Below, in pieces: positions 16,694 to 25,929 of a stretch of DNA of 50,260 bases; positions within the stretch are counted from its first letter, which is position 1, and the number at the start of each line of letters is the position of its first letter. Origin of the DNA: CAMCHP01 sp036835325 (GTDB taxonomy: Bacteria; Bacteroidota; Bacteroidia; Flavobacteriales_D; Sanyastnellaceae); the NCBI GenBank assembly GCA_036835325.1, contig DAITMF010000024.1, positions 1 through 50,260 on the forward strand, given 5' to 3'. Made by a program: the position numbers and the translations under genes. The notes beneath the pieces are model-generated. The model did no database searches. It saw nothing but the letters and a program-made list of their open reading frames with translations, and was not told the DNA's origin.

Positions 16694-18305
16694 AACATCC
16701 ATCAAGCTTCTTCAATCAACCACCTTCGACCTGCTGGTCGTCGGCGGCGGCATCACCGGCGCCGGTATCGCTTTGGATGCGGCAAGCCGAGGCTTAACCG
16801 TTGCACTTGTCGAAGCCCGTGATTTTGGTTCAGGCACTTCTTCGCGAAGCACCAAACTCATTCACGGCGGACTTCGTTACCTCAAACAGTTTGAGTTTAA
16901 ACTGGTTAATGAAGTAGGCCGTGAGCGGGCCATTGTGCACCGCTTGGCGCCGCACCTCGTGCATCCCGATAAAATGCTGCTCCCGCTCATCCGAAATGGA
17001 AACTACGGCTACTGGCTTACCAATGTCGGCTTGACCGTATACGATTTCCTTGCCGGTGTCGAGGGCAATGACCGTCGAAAAATGCTTTCGCGTGAAGACA
17101 CTCTGCTTGCAGAACCCTTGCTGCGTGCGCACGATCTTGAAGGCGGAGGTTTGTACGCCGAGTACCGTACCGACGATGCCCGTTTGGTCATGGCTGTTAT
17201 TAAAACCGCCGCTTCGTTGGGGGCCACGGTAGCCAATTACCTCAAGGTCAATCGACTGCTCGACGTGCAAGGCAAAGCCAAAGGGGTCATTGTGTACGAT
17301 GCAGAATCAGGCAACGAGTTCACAATCAACGCCAAAGCGGTAGTGAATGCTGCGGGTCCGTGGGTTGATGATCTGCGTAAAATGGCAGGAGAGCCCATGA
17401 AAAAGCACCTGCGTCTCACAAAAGGCGTGCATCTGGTGGTCAGCCGACAACGCTTGCCCATTCAACAAACGGTGTATTTTGACAACAGCGACAAGCGCAT
17501 GATTTTCGCCGTTCCCCGTGGAGCCACAACCTACCTCGGAACAACCGACACCGAATACTCCGGCGACCTATACGAACCGCTCGCCACACAGAGCGACGTG
17601 CACTACATCTTGAACGCCGTCAATGAAATGTTCCCTGATTGCCGCCTAACGCTTGACGATGTTGAATCAAGCTGGACCGGCCTTCGACCGCTCATTCACG
17701 AAGAGGGCAAATCGGCCTCCGAAGTTTCACGCCGCGATGAACTCTTTCAAGCTCCGAATGGCCTCATCAGCATCGCCGGCGGAAAGCTCACTGGCTACCG
17801 CAAAATGGCCGAGCGCGTGGTTGACCGCGTACTTACTACCTTAGGAATGAAGCACATTGCGTGCTCTACCGCATCCATCCAACTCACCGATGCGCATTTC
17901 GCTGACTACGCAGAGGTTCAAAACCTGATCGAGCAATTGAACCACCACCACTCAAACGTATTTATAGCCCGAACCGATGCCCGTTACTTGGTTGAGAATT
18001 ACGGAAATTCTTCGGTGACCATTGTCCAAAAAGCATTAACATCAGGAGGCGACCTTAAAGCACTGCTTGCCGCTGAGGTGGCCCATGCCGCAAATGAAGA
18101 AATGTGCTGCACCGCCCTCGATTTCTGGGAGCGAAGAACAGGCCGATTGAACTTCGACATTGCAACAGTCTCTCTTTTTTCAAACGAGGTGATTGATTTT
18201 CTCGCCTCTCGGCTCGGATGGTCGCACGAACGCCGCTCAGTCGAAGCCAAATCAGTGCAGTCAGCCATTGCACGAGCGTCAGGTTTGAATGGATGGAGGA
18301 AGTGA
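16683..18305 (+). CDS. glpD: Glycerol-3-phosphate dehydrogenase (FAD-dependent, aerobic)
   Basis: A 540-residue flavoprotein that oxidises glycerol 3-phosphate to dihydroxyacetone phosphate and passes electrons to quinone at the membrane. FAD-binding DLLVVGGGITGAGIALDAASRG is near the N-terminus. EARDFGSGTSSRSTKLIHGGLRYL follows, and later IFAVPRGATTYLGTTDTEY and ISIAGGKLTGYRKMAE are GlpD/GlpA signatures. The start ATG 16683 lies within the 3' end of glpK. A CATCCATCC copy lies at 17872-17880, and a near-match (ATGGATGG) lies in the last codons. No terminator is evident in the 120 bases after it. Confidence 0.96.
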   Translation: MNRKTSIKLLQSTTFDLLVVGGGITGAGIALDAASRGLTVALVEARDFGSGTSSRSTKLIHGGLRYLKQFEFKLVNEVGRERAIVHRLAPHLVHPDKMLLPLIRNGNYGYWLTNVGLTVYDFLAGVEGNDRRKMLSREDTLLAEPLLRAHDLEGGGLYAEYRTDDARLVMAVIKTAASLGATVANYLKVNRLLDVQGKAKGVIVYDAESGNEFTINAKAVVNAAGPWVDDLRKMAGEPMKKHLRLTKGVHLVVSRQRLPIQQTVYFDNSDKRMIFAVPRGATTYLGTTDTEYSGDLYEPLATQSDVHYILNAVNEMFPDCRLTLDDVESSWTGLRPLIHEEGKSASEVSRRDELFQAPNGLISIAGGKLTGYRKMAERVVDRVLTTLGMKHIACSTASIQLTDAHFADYAEVQNLIEQLNHHHSNVFIARTDARYLVENYGNSSVTIVQKALTSGGDLKALLAAEVAHAANEEMCCTALDFWERRTGRLNFDIATVSLFSNEVIDFLASRLGWSHERRSVEAKSVQSAIARASGLNGWRK

Positions 18306-18390
18306 AAACCGGTGTTCAGACCGTTCTATTTTCAAGAATAGGAATCCAAGCAATTTCGTTTAATGCTCAAACGAAAGTGTACGATTTGCG

Positions 18391-18398
18391 TACCTTCG
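18391..18398 (+). promoter_or_regulatory. -7 element for the secreted thioredoxin-like gene
   Basis: TACCTTCG is one base from TAnnTTTG and lies 29 bases before ATG 18428. Confidence 0.45.
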
Positions 18399-18427
18399 CC
18401 TTAATCAATTCTGTAAACCTCAATATT

Positions 18428-19231
18428 ATGAAAAAACAATTACTTGCTATTGCTGCCCTCCTTGCCGGAACCGGCAGCTTCGCGCAGTTCGGTACTGCGC
18501 CTGACTTCAGTGTTGTTGACCTCGACGGCAACACCATTAACCTCTACGCTGATATTCTCGACCAAGGAATGGTTGCCGTGGTAGACGTATCTGCCACTTG
18601 GTGCAGCCCTTGTTGGTCTTTGCACCAATCTCATGCATTGGAAGACCTGCACCAAGCCTACGGGCCAAATGGAACAAATCAGCTTCGTGTAATTTTCTAC
18701 GAGGGTGATGCCAACACCACCTTGACTGATCTTCAAGGCACCGGGAATTCTACGCTTGGCAACTGGCTTGAAGGTTCAAGCTACCCATTTGTGAACGAGT
18801 CTCCGTTGTCATTGAACTTAAACATTTGGGCACCACTCGGTTTCCCAACTGTGAATATCGTTCGTCCAGGAGACTATGAGATCGTTGCTGATACTTGGAA
18901 CATCCTGTCTTTTGAGGGTCAAGTTAACGCGATCAACAACGCCAACACCGGTATCACCTTGGGTGCGGTGAACGTTGCTGAAACTGCTGCTGAAGCTGCG
19001 GTGAACCTCTACCCCAACCCAACCAACGGCGTGGTGACCTTGAACCTTCAAGGTTTCAGCGGTCAAGCTCACATCGAGGTGATCGACATGATTGGCCATC
19101 AAGTGGCTCAGCGCAACACCGCTGCTCCACAAGAAGTAGTTGACCTGTCAAACCTTGCCGCAGGCACTTACATCGTGCGTGTACGCGACAACCAGCACGA
19201 AGTAGTTCGTCGTGTGGTTTTGAACAAGTAA
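18428..19231 (+). CDS. Secreted thioredoxin/TlpA-like protein with T9SS sorting domain
   Basis: A 267-residue exported protein. Residues 1-20 are a signal peptide (MKKQLLAIAALLAGTGSFAQ). A redoxin domain follows with the active site ATWCSPCWSLHQ (CxxC) and a cis-Pro loop GFPTVNIV. The C-terminal 75 residues are a type A T9SS sorting domain (AVNLYPNPTNGVVTLNL, VIDMIGHQVAQ, LAAGTYIVRVRD). This predicts a disulfide oxidoreductase delivered to the cell surface or medium; its partner is unknown. The ATG at 18428 was chosen because the signal peptide starts there. It is followed by a strong bidirectional terminator. Confidence 0.92.
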   Translation: MKKQLLAIAALLAGTGSFAQFGTAPDFSVVDLDGNTINLYADILDQGMVAVVDVSATWCSPCWSLHQSHALEDLHQAYGPNGTNQLRVIFYEGDANTTLTDLQGTGNSTLGNWLEGSSYPFVNESPLSLNLNIWAPLGFPTVNIVRPGDYEIVADTWNILSFEGQVNAINNANTGITLGAVNVAETAAEAAVNLYPNPTNGVVTLNLQGFSGQAHIEVIDMIGHQVAQRNTAAPQEVVDLSNLAAGTYIVRVRDNQHEVVRRVVLNK

Positions 19232-19249
19232 CCTGCATTTGATTCATGC

Positions 19250-19277
19250 AAAAGGGCCGCGAACGCGGCCCTTTTTT
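19250..19277. terminator. Bidirectional rho-independent terminator
   Basis: AAAAGGGCCGC, loop GAAC, GCGGCCC, T6. The A run before and T run after make it functional in both directions. It serves the thioredoxin-like gene on + and the convergent ACMSD gene on -. Confidence 0.9.
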
Positions 19278-19304
19278 GTGGTCATTTTTTATTTGCATGG
19301 CAAA

Positions 19305-20312
19305 TTACTCCAGTTCTGTACGTTCCATACCTAACCATTCAAGCGTGGCATTGCAGAAAATATCGTCTACCACATTTTCAGGTAGCCCCATATTTTCAAT
19401 AAAGGCGCCAATCTCCAGGTCGCCCAATGGGAACGGGTAATCGCTTCCCAAACATACCTTCTTCGACCCGACCATTTCAATGACATACTCCAACATGCGT
19501 GCATCATGGGTAATGCTGTCAACCCAAAACTTGCCCAAATATTCGCGTGGATTCACATCGTTGTCAATCGCCACCAAATCCGGTCGGCAATTGTACCCGT
19601 GCTCAATGCGCCCTATCGTCGCCAAAAACGAACCGCTGGCGTGCGAAAAGTTCACTCGAAGGCCGGGTAAACGCTCCAAAACGCCACCAAAAATCATCGA
19701 ACATGCAGCCCTGCTTGTTTCAGCGGGCATACCCACCAACCACGGCAACCAGTACTTCTCCATGCTGCGTTTGCCCATCATATTCCATGGGTGAACCATG
19801 ACGGCCATCCCCAAGTCTTGGCATGCCTCAAAAATCGGAAAGAACTCAGGCTCGTTCAAATTCCGGTCTTCAATGTTTGAACCAATTTGTATTCCGCGAA
19901 GGCCAATCTTTTTGCAACGTTCAAGCTCTTGAATCGACAGTTCAGTGTCTTGCATGGGCAATGTGCCCAAGCCAATGTACCGTTTCGGATACCGCACCGA
20001 AAGTTCAGCGATGTCATCGTTCAAAAACTTCGCTACCTCCAACGCGTCGTGGGGTCGCGCCCAATACGAAAACATCACAGGTATGGTGCACACCACTTGC
20101 ACACGGGTGTTGAACTGCTCGTACTCATCCATCCGAAGCTCCGCATTCCAACAGTTCTCGTTGATTTCGCGAAAAAAGCGCTCGCCTTGCATCATGCGTG
20201 CATACCCGGCTCGGTGGTGTTCCAAATGAATAAAGTCACCGTACCCAAAACGCTCCGCCCAGCGCGGCAATTCCTTGGGTAAAATGTGGGTGTGCATGTC
20301 TATTTTCAACAT
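19305..20312 (-). CDS. 2-amino-3-carboxymuconate-6-semialdehyde decarboxylase (ACMSD)
   Basis: A 335-residue amidohydrolase-superfamily decarboxylase. ACMSD removes the carboxylate from the unstable product of 3-hydroxyanthranilate oxidation, steering tryptophan/kynurenine (or 2-nitrobenzoate) carbon to catabolism instead of NAD synthesis. The match is close along its length. Zinc ligands are His7 and His9 (KIDMHTHILPKE), His174 (MVHPWNM) and Asp291 (LGSDYPFPLGDLE), with His224 as catalytic base. NCWNAELR, PVMFSYWARP and KYWLPWLVGMPAETS are family blocks. No other kynurenine-pathway gene is in the window. A -7-like TATTTTCG lies at 20359-20352 on -. A CATCCATCC copy lies at 20126-20134. Confidence 0.93.
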   Translation of the reverse strand: MLKIDMHTHILPKELPRWAERFGYGDFIHLEHHRAGYARMMQGERFFREINENCWNAELRMDEYEQFNTRVQVVCTIPVMFSYWARPHDALEVAKFLNDDIAELSVRYPKRYIGLGTLPMQDTELSIQELERCKKIGLRGIQIGSNIEDRNLNEPEFFPIFEACQDLGMAVMVHPWNMMGKRSMEKYWLPWLVGMPAETSRAACSMIFGGVLERLPGLRVNFSHASGSFLATIGRIEHGYNCRPDLVAIDNDVNPREYLGKFWVDSITHDARMLEYVIEMVGSKKVCLGSDYPFPLGDLEIGAFIENMGLPENVVDDIFCNATLEWLGMERTELE

Positions 20313-20461
20313 CTCGGTTCAGGGTAACGCGTGATACAACGGTTGGTGCGACGAAAATACGAAATACCCTCCCTTTCGTAGTTTTCTATCGTTTTTCAGT
20401 CGATTGGAACCTTTAAAAGGAAAATTAACACCGCAGTGTGGCGTTTACGTAATGAATGAGG

Positions 20462-20469
20462 TACTTTTG
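20462..20469 (+). promoter_or_regulatory. -7 promoter element for the helicase gene
   Basis: TACTTTTG, a full match to TAnnTTTG. It lies inside a longer open frame and so argues that translation starts downstream at ATG 20491 with a leader of about 15 bases. Confidence 0.55.
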
Positions 20470-20490
20470 CCAATCAACCCACCGGCAAGG

Positions 20491-22011
20491 ATGATCGACG
20501 AAACACTGGAGCTTTTAGAACGCACGGAAGGCAAAAAACTATACGACTACCAAGTAGAGGCCATCGGTCAAATCTTCGAGCGCATTGACGCGAAGAAAAC
20601 CCGGTACAATCTGCTGTTTCAGCTCCCTACAGGTGGCGGAAAAACAGTTATCTTCTCTGAAATTGCCAAACGCTTCATCCTCGAAACCCACAAAAAAGTT
20701 GTCATCCTCACCCACCGCATTGAGCTCTTGAGCCAAACAAGCAAAGTGCTCAACGACATTGGGGTCACCAACAAAATCATCAATAGCAAGGTAAAAGCGC
20801 TCGACGACGAAGAAAACTACTGGTGCTTCGTGGCCATGGTTGAAACCTTGAACAACCGACTTAACGACGAGAAAGCCGACTTCAAAAACCTCGGCTTGGT
20901 CATCATCGATGAGGCACACTACAACTCATTCAGAAAGCTCTTCAGGTTCTTCGAAGAGCAAATCATCATTGGGGTTACCGCTACGCCGCTTAGCTCAAAC
21001 ATCAAGTTACCGCTCAAAGACAACTACGAAGAACTCATTGTTGGTGAGTCAATATCGAGCCTGGTTGACCGTGGATTTTTGGCAAGGGCAACCCAGTACA
21101 GCTACGACGTAAGTTTGCGCTCGCTCAAAGTGGGCATCAACGGCGATTACACGGTGAGCTCATCTGAACGGTTGTACGGGAACTACTTCATGCAAGAAAA
21201 ACTCCTCTACGCTTATGAAGAGAAAGCCCGCGGTACCAAAACCTTGATTTTCAACAATGGCATCGCCACAAGCAAGCAAGTGCAAGCCTTGTTCGTCGAA
21301 GCTGGCTATGAAATAAAACACCTCGACAATACCCACGGAGAGAAAGAACGCGAAGAAATTCTGGCTTGGTTCCGAAGAAAACCTGATGCGATTCTTACCT
21401 CGGTGAGCATTCTCACAACAGGGTTTGACGTGCCAGAGGTTAGAACAATCATCCTCAACCGGGCTACCAAGTCGCTCACCCTGTACCACCAAATGATTGG
21501 CCGCGGCTCGCGAAAACTGCCCGACAAAGATGATTTCGCAGTGATTGACTTGGGCAACAATGCACGTCGTTTCGGACTGTGGGACAGTCACGTCAACTGG
21601 CAAGACATTTTCAAAGCACCCAATGCCTACATCGATGGCTTGTACAGCGATGAAGAAATTGAGCGTGAATTCGTCTACGAAATGCCCGATGAAGTCAGAA
21701 TGCGCTTCAAAAAATCAGATGTTGAGCCTTTAGACGTCAAAGACGTGTACTTCCGTCTCACCAAAGCCGGAAAACGTCCGAAAGAAGTCATTGAGTACTG
21801 CATTGATAACCACCTGCAGATCATTCGTGAAAACGCCGATGACATGTGGGAAGGTCTTGATTTGCTCGAACTGCTCGATGGCGACATTGAGTTTCGCGTG
21901 CGGCTCTACACGCAGTGCATTTCTAAGGCAACGGAGAGCTACATTTCATGGCTCCAACAAGAATACCGCAGAAAGCTTGAAACCCGCATCCGCGGGAGTT
22001 TCGACTACTGA
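20491..22011 (+). CDS. DEAD/DEAH-box superfamily 2 helicase
   Basis: A 506-residue SF2 ATPase. Motif I is PTGGGKT (residues 46-52), motif II DEAH (140-143) and motif III TATP. A second RecA-like domain follows, with LIFNNGIATSKQ, SVSILTTGFDVPEVRTIILNRAT and motif VI HQMIGRGSRKL. The Q-like N-terminus is KKLYDYQVEAI. The C-terminal 150 residues have no domain I recognise. Proteins of this type unwind or translocate on nucleic acid; the pathway is unknown. The start at 20491 is chosen from the promoter element at 20462-20469; ATG 20452 is the alternative. No nuclease or methylase neighbour suggests a restriction or defence role. Confidence 0.9.
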   Translation: MIDETLELLERTEGKKLYDYQVEAIGQIFERIDAKKTRYNLLFQLPTGGGKTVIFSEIAKRFILETHKKVVILTHRIELLSQTSKVLNDIGVTNKIINSKVKALDDEENYWCFVAMVETLNNRLNDEKADFKNLGLVIIDEAHYNSFRKLFRFFEEQIIIGVTATPLSSNIKLPLKDNYEELIVGESISSLVDRGFLARATQYSYDVSLRSLKVGINGDYTVSSSERLYGNYFMQEKLLYAYEEKARGTKTLIFNNGIATSKQVQALFVEAGYEIKHLDNTHGEKEREEILAWFRRKPDAILTSVSILTTGFDVPEVRTIILNRATKSLTLYHQMIGRGSRKLPDKDDFAVIDLGNNARRFGLWDSHVNWQDIFKAPNAYIDGLYSDEEIEREFVYEMPDEVRMRFKKSDVEPLDVKDVYFRLTKAGKRPKEVIEYCIDNHLQIIRENADDMWEGLDLLELLDGDIEFRVRLYTQCISKATESYISWLQQEYRRKLETRIRGSFDY

Positions 22012-22020
22012 TACCGGCAA

Positions 22021-22050
22021 AAAAAATGGCGACCTTTTCGGGTCGCCATT
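22021..22050 (-). terminator. Rho-independent terminator (small-protein gene; possibly both strands)
   Basis: AATGGCGACC, 6-base loop, GGTCGCCATT. On the - strand the stem is followed by a T run, giving a classic terminator directly after the 59-residue gene. On + only scattered T follow, so it may also weakly stop helicase transcripts. Confidence 0.85.
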
Positions 22051-22052
22051 GT

Positions 22053-22232
22053 TCAGTTTAAGACCAATCGGACATTGGGCATCACTTTGGTCTGCCTGAC
22101 CGAAAGGGCTCTGTTGTAGCCCAGGATGCGGTTTACGGCATCTTCACCGGGAGAGAACGGGAATTCGCGTTCTGTAAACCGGTCGTGATCCTGAAAAAGA
22201 GCCGAGAAGTCGTCGTGTGTAAAATGGGGCAT
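22053..22232 (-). CDS. Small conserved-looking protein, 59 residues, downstream of the sigma factor
   Basis: An open frame coding MPHFTHDDFSALFQDH at the start, FSPGEDAVNRILGYNRALSV in the middle and PNVRLVLN at the end. It is called because its stop is 3 bases before a strong - strand terminator, it starts 79 bases after the ECF sigma gene on the same strand, and no other frame explains this region. A short pattern of an ILxYxxAL helix and a terminal LVLN resembles small uncharacterised proteins I recall from Bacteroidota. No signal peptide, membrane helix or Cys motif is seen. It could be a small regulator linked to the sigma factor (inference). Confidence 0.65.
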   Translation of the reverse strand: MPHFTHDDFSALFQDHDRFTEREFPFSPGEDAVNRILGYNRALSVRQTKVMPNVRLVLN

Positions 22233-22311
22233 AGGCTTTGCGTTATTACACTAGTACAACGCAGTACCGTTTCCATTATTGTATTCACAACGAATATTCC
22301 CCGGTGCACCC

Positions 22312-22899
22312 TTATTTCAAGGTCAGCACGATGCCGTTCGCATCAACCAACTTTCGCAAGTTGATCAGAGCATACCGCATGCGCCCAAGCGCAGTGTTGA
22401 TGCTAATATCGCATGTTTCAGCGATTTCTTTGAAGCTCATCCCGTAGTAATGGCGCATCATCACAACAGTGCGTTGTTCTTCAGGCAAGTAACGAATGAG
22501 TTTTTTCACATCTGACAAGGTTTGATCACGAATGAGCTTGTCTTCAATGTGCAAATCGTCGTTCGAAATGGTGGCAAAAACGTCGTTGTCTTCGTCGCCA
22601 CGCACCATGGGCATCTTCTTCCCCTTGCGGAAGTAGTCAATGGCCAAGTTGTGCGCAATCCGCATTACCCAAGGCAGAAACTTCCCTTCCTCGTTGTACC
22701 TTCCTTCTTTCAGGGTGTGAATAACCTTTATAAAGGTCTCCTGAAACAAATCGTCGGCAACCTCGCGGTCACGAACAAGTGTAAGGATTTTGGTGTAAAC
22801 CTGATTTTTGTGGCGCTTCAGAAGAATCTCGAATGCCTGGTCGCTACCGTTGATGTACAATGACACCAACTCACGGTCTGAGGTCTGTGATACGTGCAT
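22312..22899 (-). CDS. RNA polymerase sigma factor, ECF (sigma-70 family)
   Basis: A 195-residue ECF sigma factor. Region 2 is SDQAFEILLKRHKNQVYTKIL through DLFQETFIKVIHTL and FLPWVMRIAHNLAIDYFR, which binds core polymerase and the -10-like element. Region 4 is YLPEEQRTVVMMRHYYGMSFKEIAETCDIS with the helix-turn-helix contacting the -35-like element. No anti-sigma factor is adjacent, unlike most FecI/SigX-type sigmas; the small gene at 22053-22232 is the only candidate partner. It is divergent from uvrA across 237 bases. Confidence 0.94.
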   Translation of the reverse strand: MHVSQTSDRELVSLYINGSDQAFEILLKRHKNQVYTKILTLVRDREVADDLFQETFIKVIHTLKEGRYNEEGKFLPWVMRIAHNLAIDYFRKGKKMPMVRGDEDNDVFATISNDDLHIEDKLIRDQTLSDVKKLIRYLPEEQRTVVMMRHYYGMSFKEIAETCDISINTALGRMRYALINLRKLVDANGIVLTLK

Positions 22900-23102
22900 A
22901 CTACCTTACTCTTTTTGGTTCAACAATGCGCCTTCGCGCTCCTACATGTTTTCGAGTAAAGTGTATCCTATAGACCTTTTTCTTTTTTGTTTTTCGCCTT
23001 CGGCGGATGAGCAACTCTGCTATCCTACCAAAAAGACTAACCGAATTTAAGGAAATTATATCTGAACTTCCAAACCTTTCCGAAAAAAAAGTGTTCCTTT
23101 CG

Positions 23103-23110
23103 TACTTTCA
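23103..23110 (+). promoter_or_regulatory. Weak -7-like element for uvrA
   Basis: TACTTTCA matches TAnnTTTG at 6 of 8 positions, 27 bases before ATG 23137. Confidence 0.3.
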
Positions 23111-23136
23111 CCGCTCCTAAACTGTTGTTCGCAGCC

Positions 23137-25929
23137 ATGTCGAAAACCCACATTACCGTAAAAGGTGCCAGGGTACACAACCTTAAAAACATCACAGTCG
23201 CTTTTCCTCGAAAACAACTAACGGTCGTTACGGGCCTTTCGGGTTCGGGAAAATCGTCGTTGGCGTTTGACACCCTCTATGCCGAAGGCCAGCGCCGCTA
23301 CGTGGAGTCACTTTCGTCGTACGCACGCCAGTTTCTCGGGAGGCTCGATAAACCCGACGTTGACACCATCGAAGGCATCTCCCCCGCTATCGCGATTGAG
23401 CAAAAAGTTCTTTCGCGAAGTTCGCGCTCGACCGTAGGCACAACAACGGAAATCTACGATTACATGAAATTGCTCTTCGCTCGGGTCGGACGTACCTACT
23501 CTCCGATCAGCGGTGAAGAGGTTCGTAGACACACGGTAGGTGACGTAGTGAACTTTGCAAAATCGCTTCCCGAGGGCACCCGTTACCAAGTGATTGCTCC
23601 CATCGGAGCGCGCAAAGATCGCAGCATCGAAAAGCAGCTTGAACTTCTTCTACAGCAAGGTTTTTCGCGCGTGCGTTTCGATAATGAAACAGTACGTCTT
23701 GATGGCGAGGTGGTTGCACATCCGCCGAAGGCGAAAAAAATAGAATTGGTCATCGACCGCTTGAGTGCTGAACGCAGCGATGAACATGACGCCCGATTGG
23801 CAGACTCGGTTGAGACTGCATTTTTCGAAGGCCATGGCACCTGCAGCCTCGCCGTTGATGACGATGCCCAAACCGAAAAAGAGTTTAGCAACCGCTTCGA
23901 GCTTGATGGCATGAGCTTCGAAGAACCTTCACCGAATTTCTTCTCATTCAACAATCCGGTGGGGGCTTGCAAGAAATGCGAAGGCTTCGGAATGGTTATT
24001 GGGATTGATGAAGACCTTGTGATTCCTGACAAAACACTCAGCGTTTTCGACGATGCCGTGGTGTGTTGGAAAGGTGGAATGAGTGAATGGAAAGATGACT
24101 TCATTCGCTGTGCCAAGGAGGCTGAGTTTCCCATTCACCGTGCTTACGATGAGCTTACTGACCAGCAACGCACATTCCTTTGGAATGGCAACCGCCGGCA
24201 CCCGGGAATTAACGGATTCTTCGCTTACCTCGAAGAAAAAAGCTACAAGATTCAGTACAGGGTCATGCTGAGCCGTTACAGAGGGAAAACGGTTTGTCCG
24301 GATTGCAAGGGCACCCGCCTCCGCAGCGATGCAGCAAACGTGAAAATTGCTGAGAAGTCAATCATTGATTTGGTGCTTCTCCCAGCCGATGAGCTGCTGA
24401 AGTTTTTTACTACCCTCGAACTTACAGCTACCGAACAATCGATTGCCGATCGTTTGCTGACTGAAATCCGCAACCGCTTGCGCTACCTCGCCGATGTTGG
24501 GTTAGGCTACCTCTCGTTGAACCGTTTGAGCAGTACCTTGTCAGGAGGCGAAAGCCAACGCATCAACCTATCAACGTGCCTCGGTAGCAACCTTACGGGC
24601 AGCATGTACATCCTCGATGAGCCCAGCATTGGACTTCACCCGAGAGATACACACCGACTTATTGAAGTAGTTTCAGCACTGCGTGATTTGGGCAACACAG
24701 TTATCATCGTTGAGCACGATGAAGAAATCATGGAGGCCGCCGATTATTTGGTCGATATGGGCCCTGCGGCCGGCACGCATGGTGGAGACGTTGTGTTTTC
24801 AGGCAAACACAGCGAATTGGTCTCGGCGACCAACTCGCTCACCGCAGATTACCTTACCGGCAGACGAGCGATTTCGCTGCCCAAACGTTCGCGCAAACCC
24901 GGTGACAGGTTGTTAATCAGCCATGCACGCATGCACAACCTCCATCAGCTCAGCGTCGGGTTCCCACTGCGTATGTTGTGCGTTGTAACAGGAGTTAGCG
25001 GCAGCGGAAAGTCAACCTTGGTCTCGGAATTGCTGCGCGACGGGCTTCAACGTCATGTTGATGGTGGTAAATTGGCAAAGGAGATTGTTACCCCACATTA
25101 CCGCTTGGGCGGAGATCTCAAGAGTGTCAAGCACTTGGAGTACATCGATCAGAATCCTATTGGTAAGTCGTCACGGTCAAACCCGGTGACGTATGTTAAG
25201 GCCTACGATGAAATCCGTTCGATTTATGCCACTCAGCAAATCAGCAAAGTACGCGGTTATAAAAGCGCACACTTCAGCTTCAATGTACCTGGTGGACGAT
25301 GCGACAATTGCGACGGCGAGGGCGAGGTGACCATCGAGATGCAATTCATGGCCGACATCAAGCTCACCTGTGATGTATGCAAAGGAAAACGCTTCAAAGA
25401 TGAAATACTCGAGGTCAATTACCAAGAGAAGAACATCCACGACGTGCTCAGCATGACCATCGATGATGCCATTGAATTCTTCTCCCGCGATCAAAAGAAA
25501 GCCGATAACCGCCGACTCATTCAGAAACTAACACCGCTATCGGAGGTGGGTTTGGGTTACCTAACCCTCGGTCAAAGCAGCAGCACCCTGAGTGGCGGTG
25601 AGGCCCAACGCATAAAATTGGCTTCGTTCTTGGCCCGTGGTGAACGCCAAGAGCACACAGTGTTCATTTTTGACGAACCCACAACAGGTTTGCACGTGCA
25701 CGATGTGCAAAAGTTGCTCGATGCGTTCGAGGCCCTCATTCAACAAGGTCACTCGCTGATTGTTATAGAACACAACCTCGACGTAATCAAATGTGCTGAC
25801 TGGGTCATCGACATGGGACCTGACGCAGGTTTGAACGGAGGCAAGGTAGTTTTTGAAGGTACCCCGAAAGCCCTTACTGAGCAATCGAACAGCCATACCG
25901 GATGTTACTTGAAAAAGAAGTTTGAATGA
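23137..25929 (+). CDS. uvrA: Excinuclease ABC subunit UvrA
   Basis: A 930-residue UvrA, the damage-recognition ATPase of nucleotide excision repair that loads UvrB. First Walker A GLSGSGKSSLAFDTLYAEGQRRYVESLS; signature LSGGESQRINLSTCLGSNL and Walker B ILDEPSIGLHPRD. Second ATPase: GVSGSGKSTL, LSGGEAQRIKLASFLA, FDEPTTGLHVHDV. Zinc modules CKKCEGFG/CPDCKG and CDNCDGEG/CDVCKGKRF are present. The start at 23137 (MSKTHITVKGARVHNLKN) gives the standard N-terminus. Its stop overlaps the msrB ATG (ATGA). Confidence 0.98.
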   Translation: MSKTHITVKGARVHNLKNITVAFPRKQLTVVTGLSGSGKSSLAFDTLYAEGQRRYVESLSSYARQFLGRLDKPDVDTIEGISPAIAIEQKVLSRSSRSTVGTTTEIYDYMKLLFARVGRTYSPISGEEVRRHTVGDVVNFAKSLPEGTRYQVIAPIGARKDRSIEKQLELLLQQGFSRVRFDNETVRLDGEVVAHPPKAKKIELVIDRLSAERSDEHDARLADSVETAFFEGHGTCSLAVDDDAQTEKEFSNRFELDGMSFEEPSPNFFSFNNPVGACKKCEGFGMVIGIDEDLVIPDKTLSVFDDAVVCWKGGMSEWKDDFIRCAKEAEFPIHRAYDELTDQQRTFLWNGNRRHPGINGFFAYLEEKSYKIQYRVMLSRYRGKTVCPDCKGTRLRSDAANVKIAEKSIIDLVLLPADELLKFFTTLELTATEQSIADRLLTEIRNRLRYLADVGLGYLSLNRLSSTLSGGESQRINLSTCLGSNLTGSMYILDEPSIGLHPRDTHRLIEVVSALRDLGNTVIIVEHDEEIMEAADYLVDMGPAAGTHGGDVVFSGKHSELVSATNSLTADYLTGRRAISLPKRSRKPGDRLLISHARMHNLHQLSVGFPLRMLCVVTGVSGSGKSTLVSELLRDGLQRHVDGGKLAKEIVTPHYRLGGDLKSVKHLEYIDQNPIGKSSRSNPVTYVKAYDEIRSIYATQQISKVRGYKSAHFSFNVPGGRCDNCDGEGEVTIEMQFMADIKLTCDVCKGKRFKDEILEVNYQEKNIHDVLSMTIDDAIEFFSRDQKKADNRRLIQKLTPLSEVGLGYLTLGQSSSTLSGGEAQRIKLASFLARGERQEHTVFIFDEPTTGLHVHDVQKLLDAFEALIQQGHSLIVIEHNLDVIKCADWVIDMGPDAGLNGGKVVFEGTPKALTEQSNSHTGCYLKKKFE

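Noticed and set aside
20491..22011. SF2 helicase as part of a defence system
   Set aside because: No nuclease, methylase or other defence gene is adjacent; neighbours are housekeeping genes.
23583..24134. Long open frame antisense to uvrA, and similar long antisense frames in paa, glpD, icmF and tamL genes
   Set aside because: They mirror conserved coding genes on the other strand and show no recognisable protein sequence; shadow frames.
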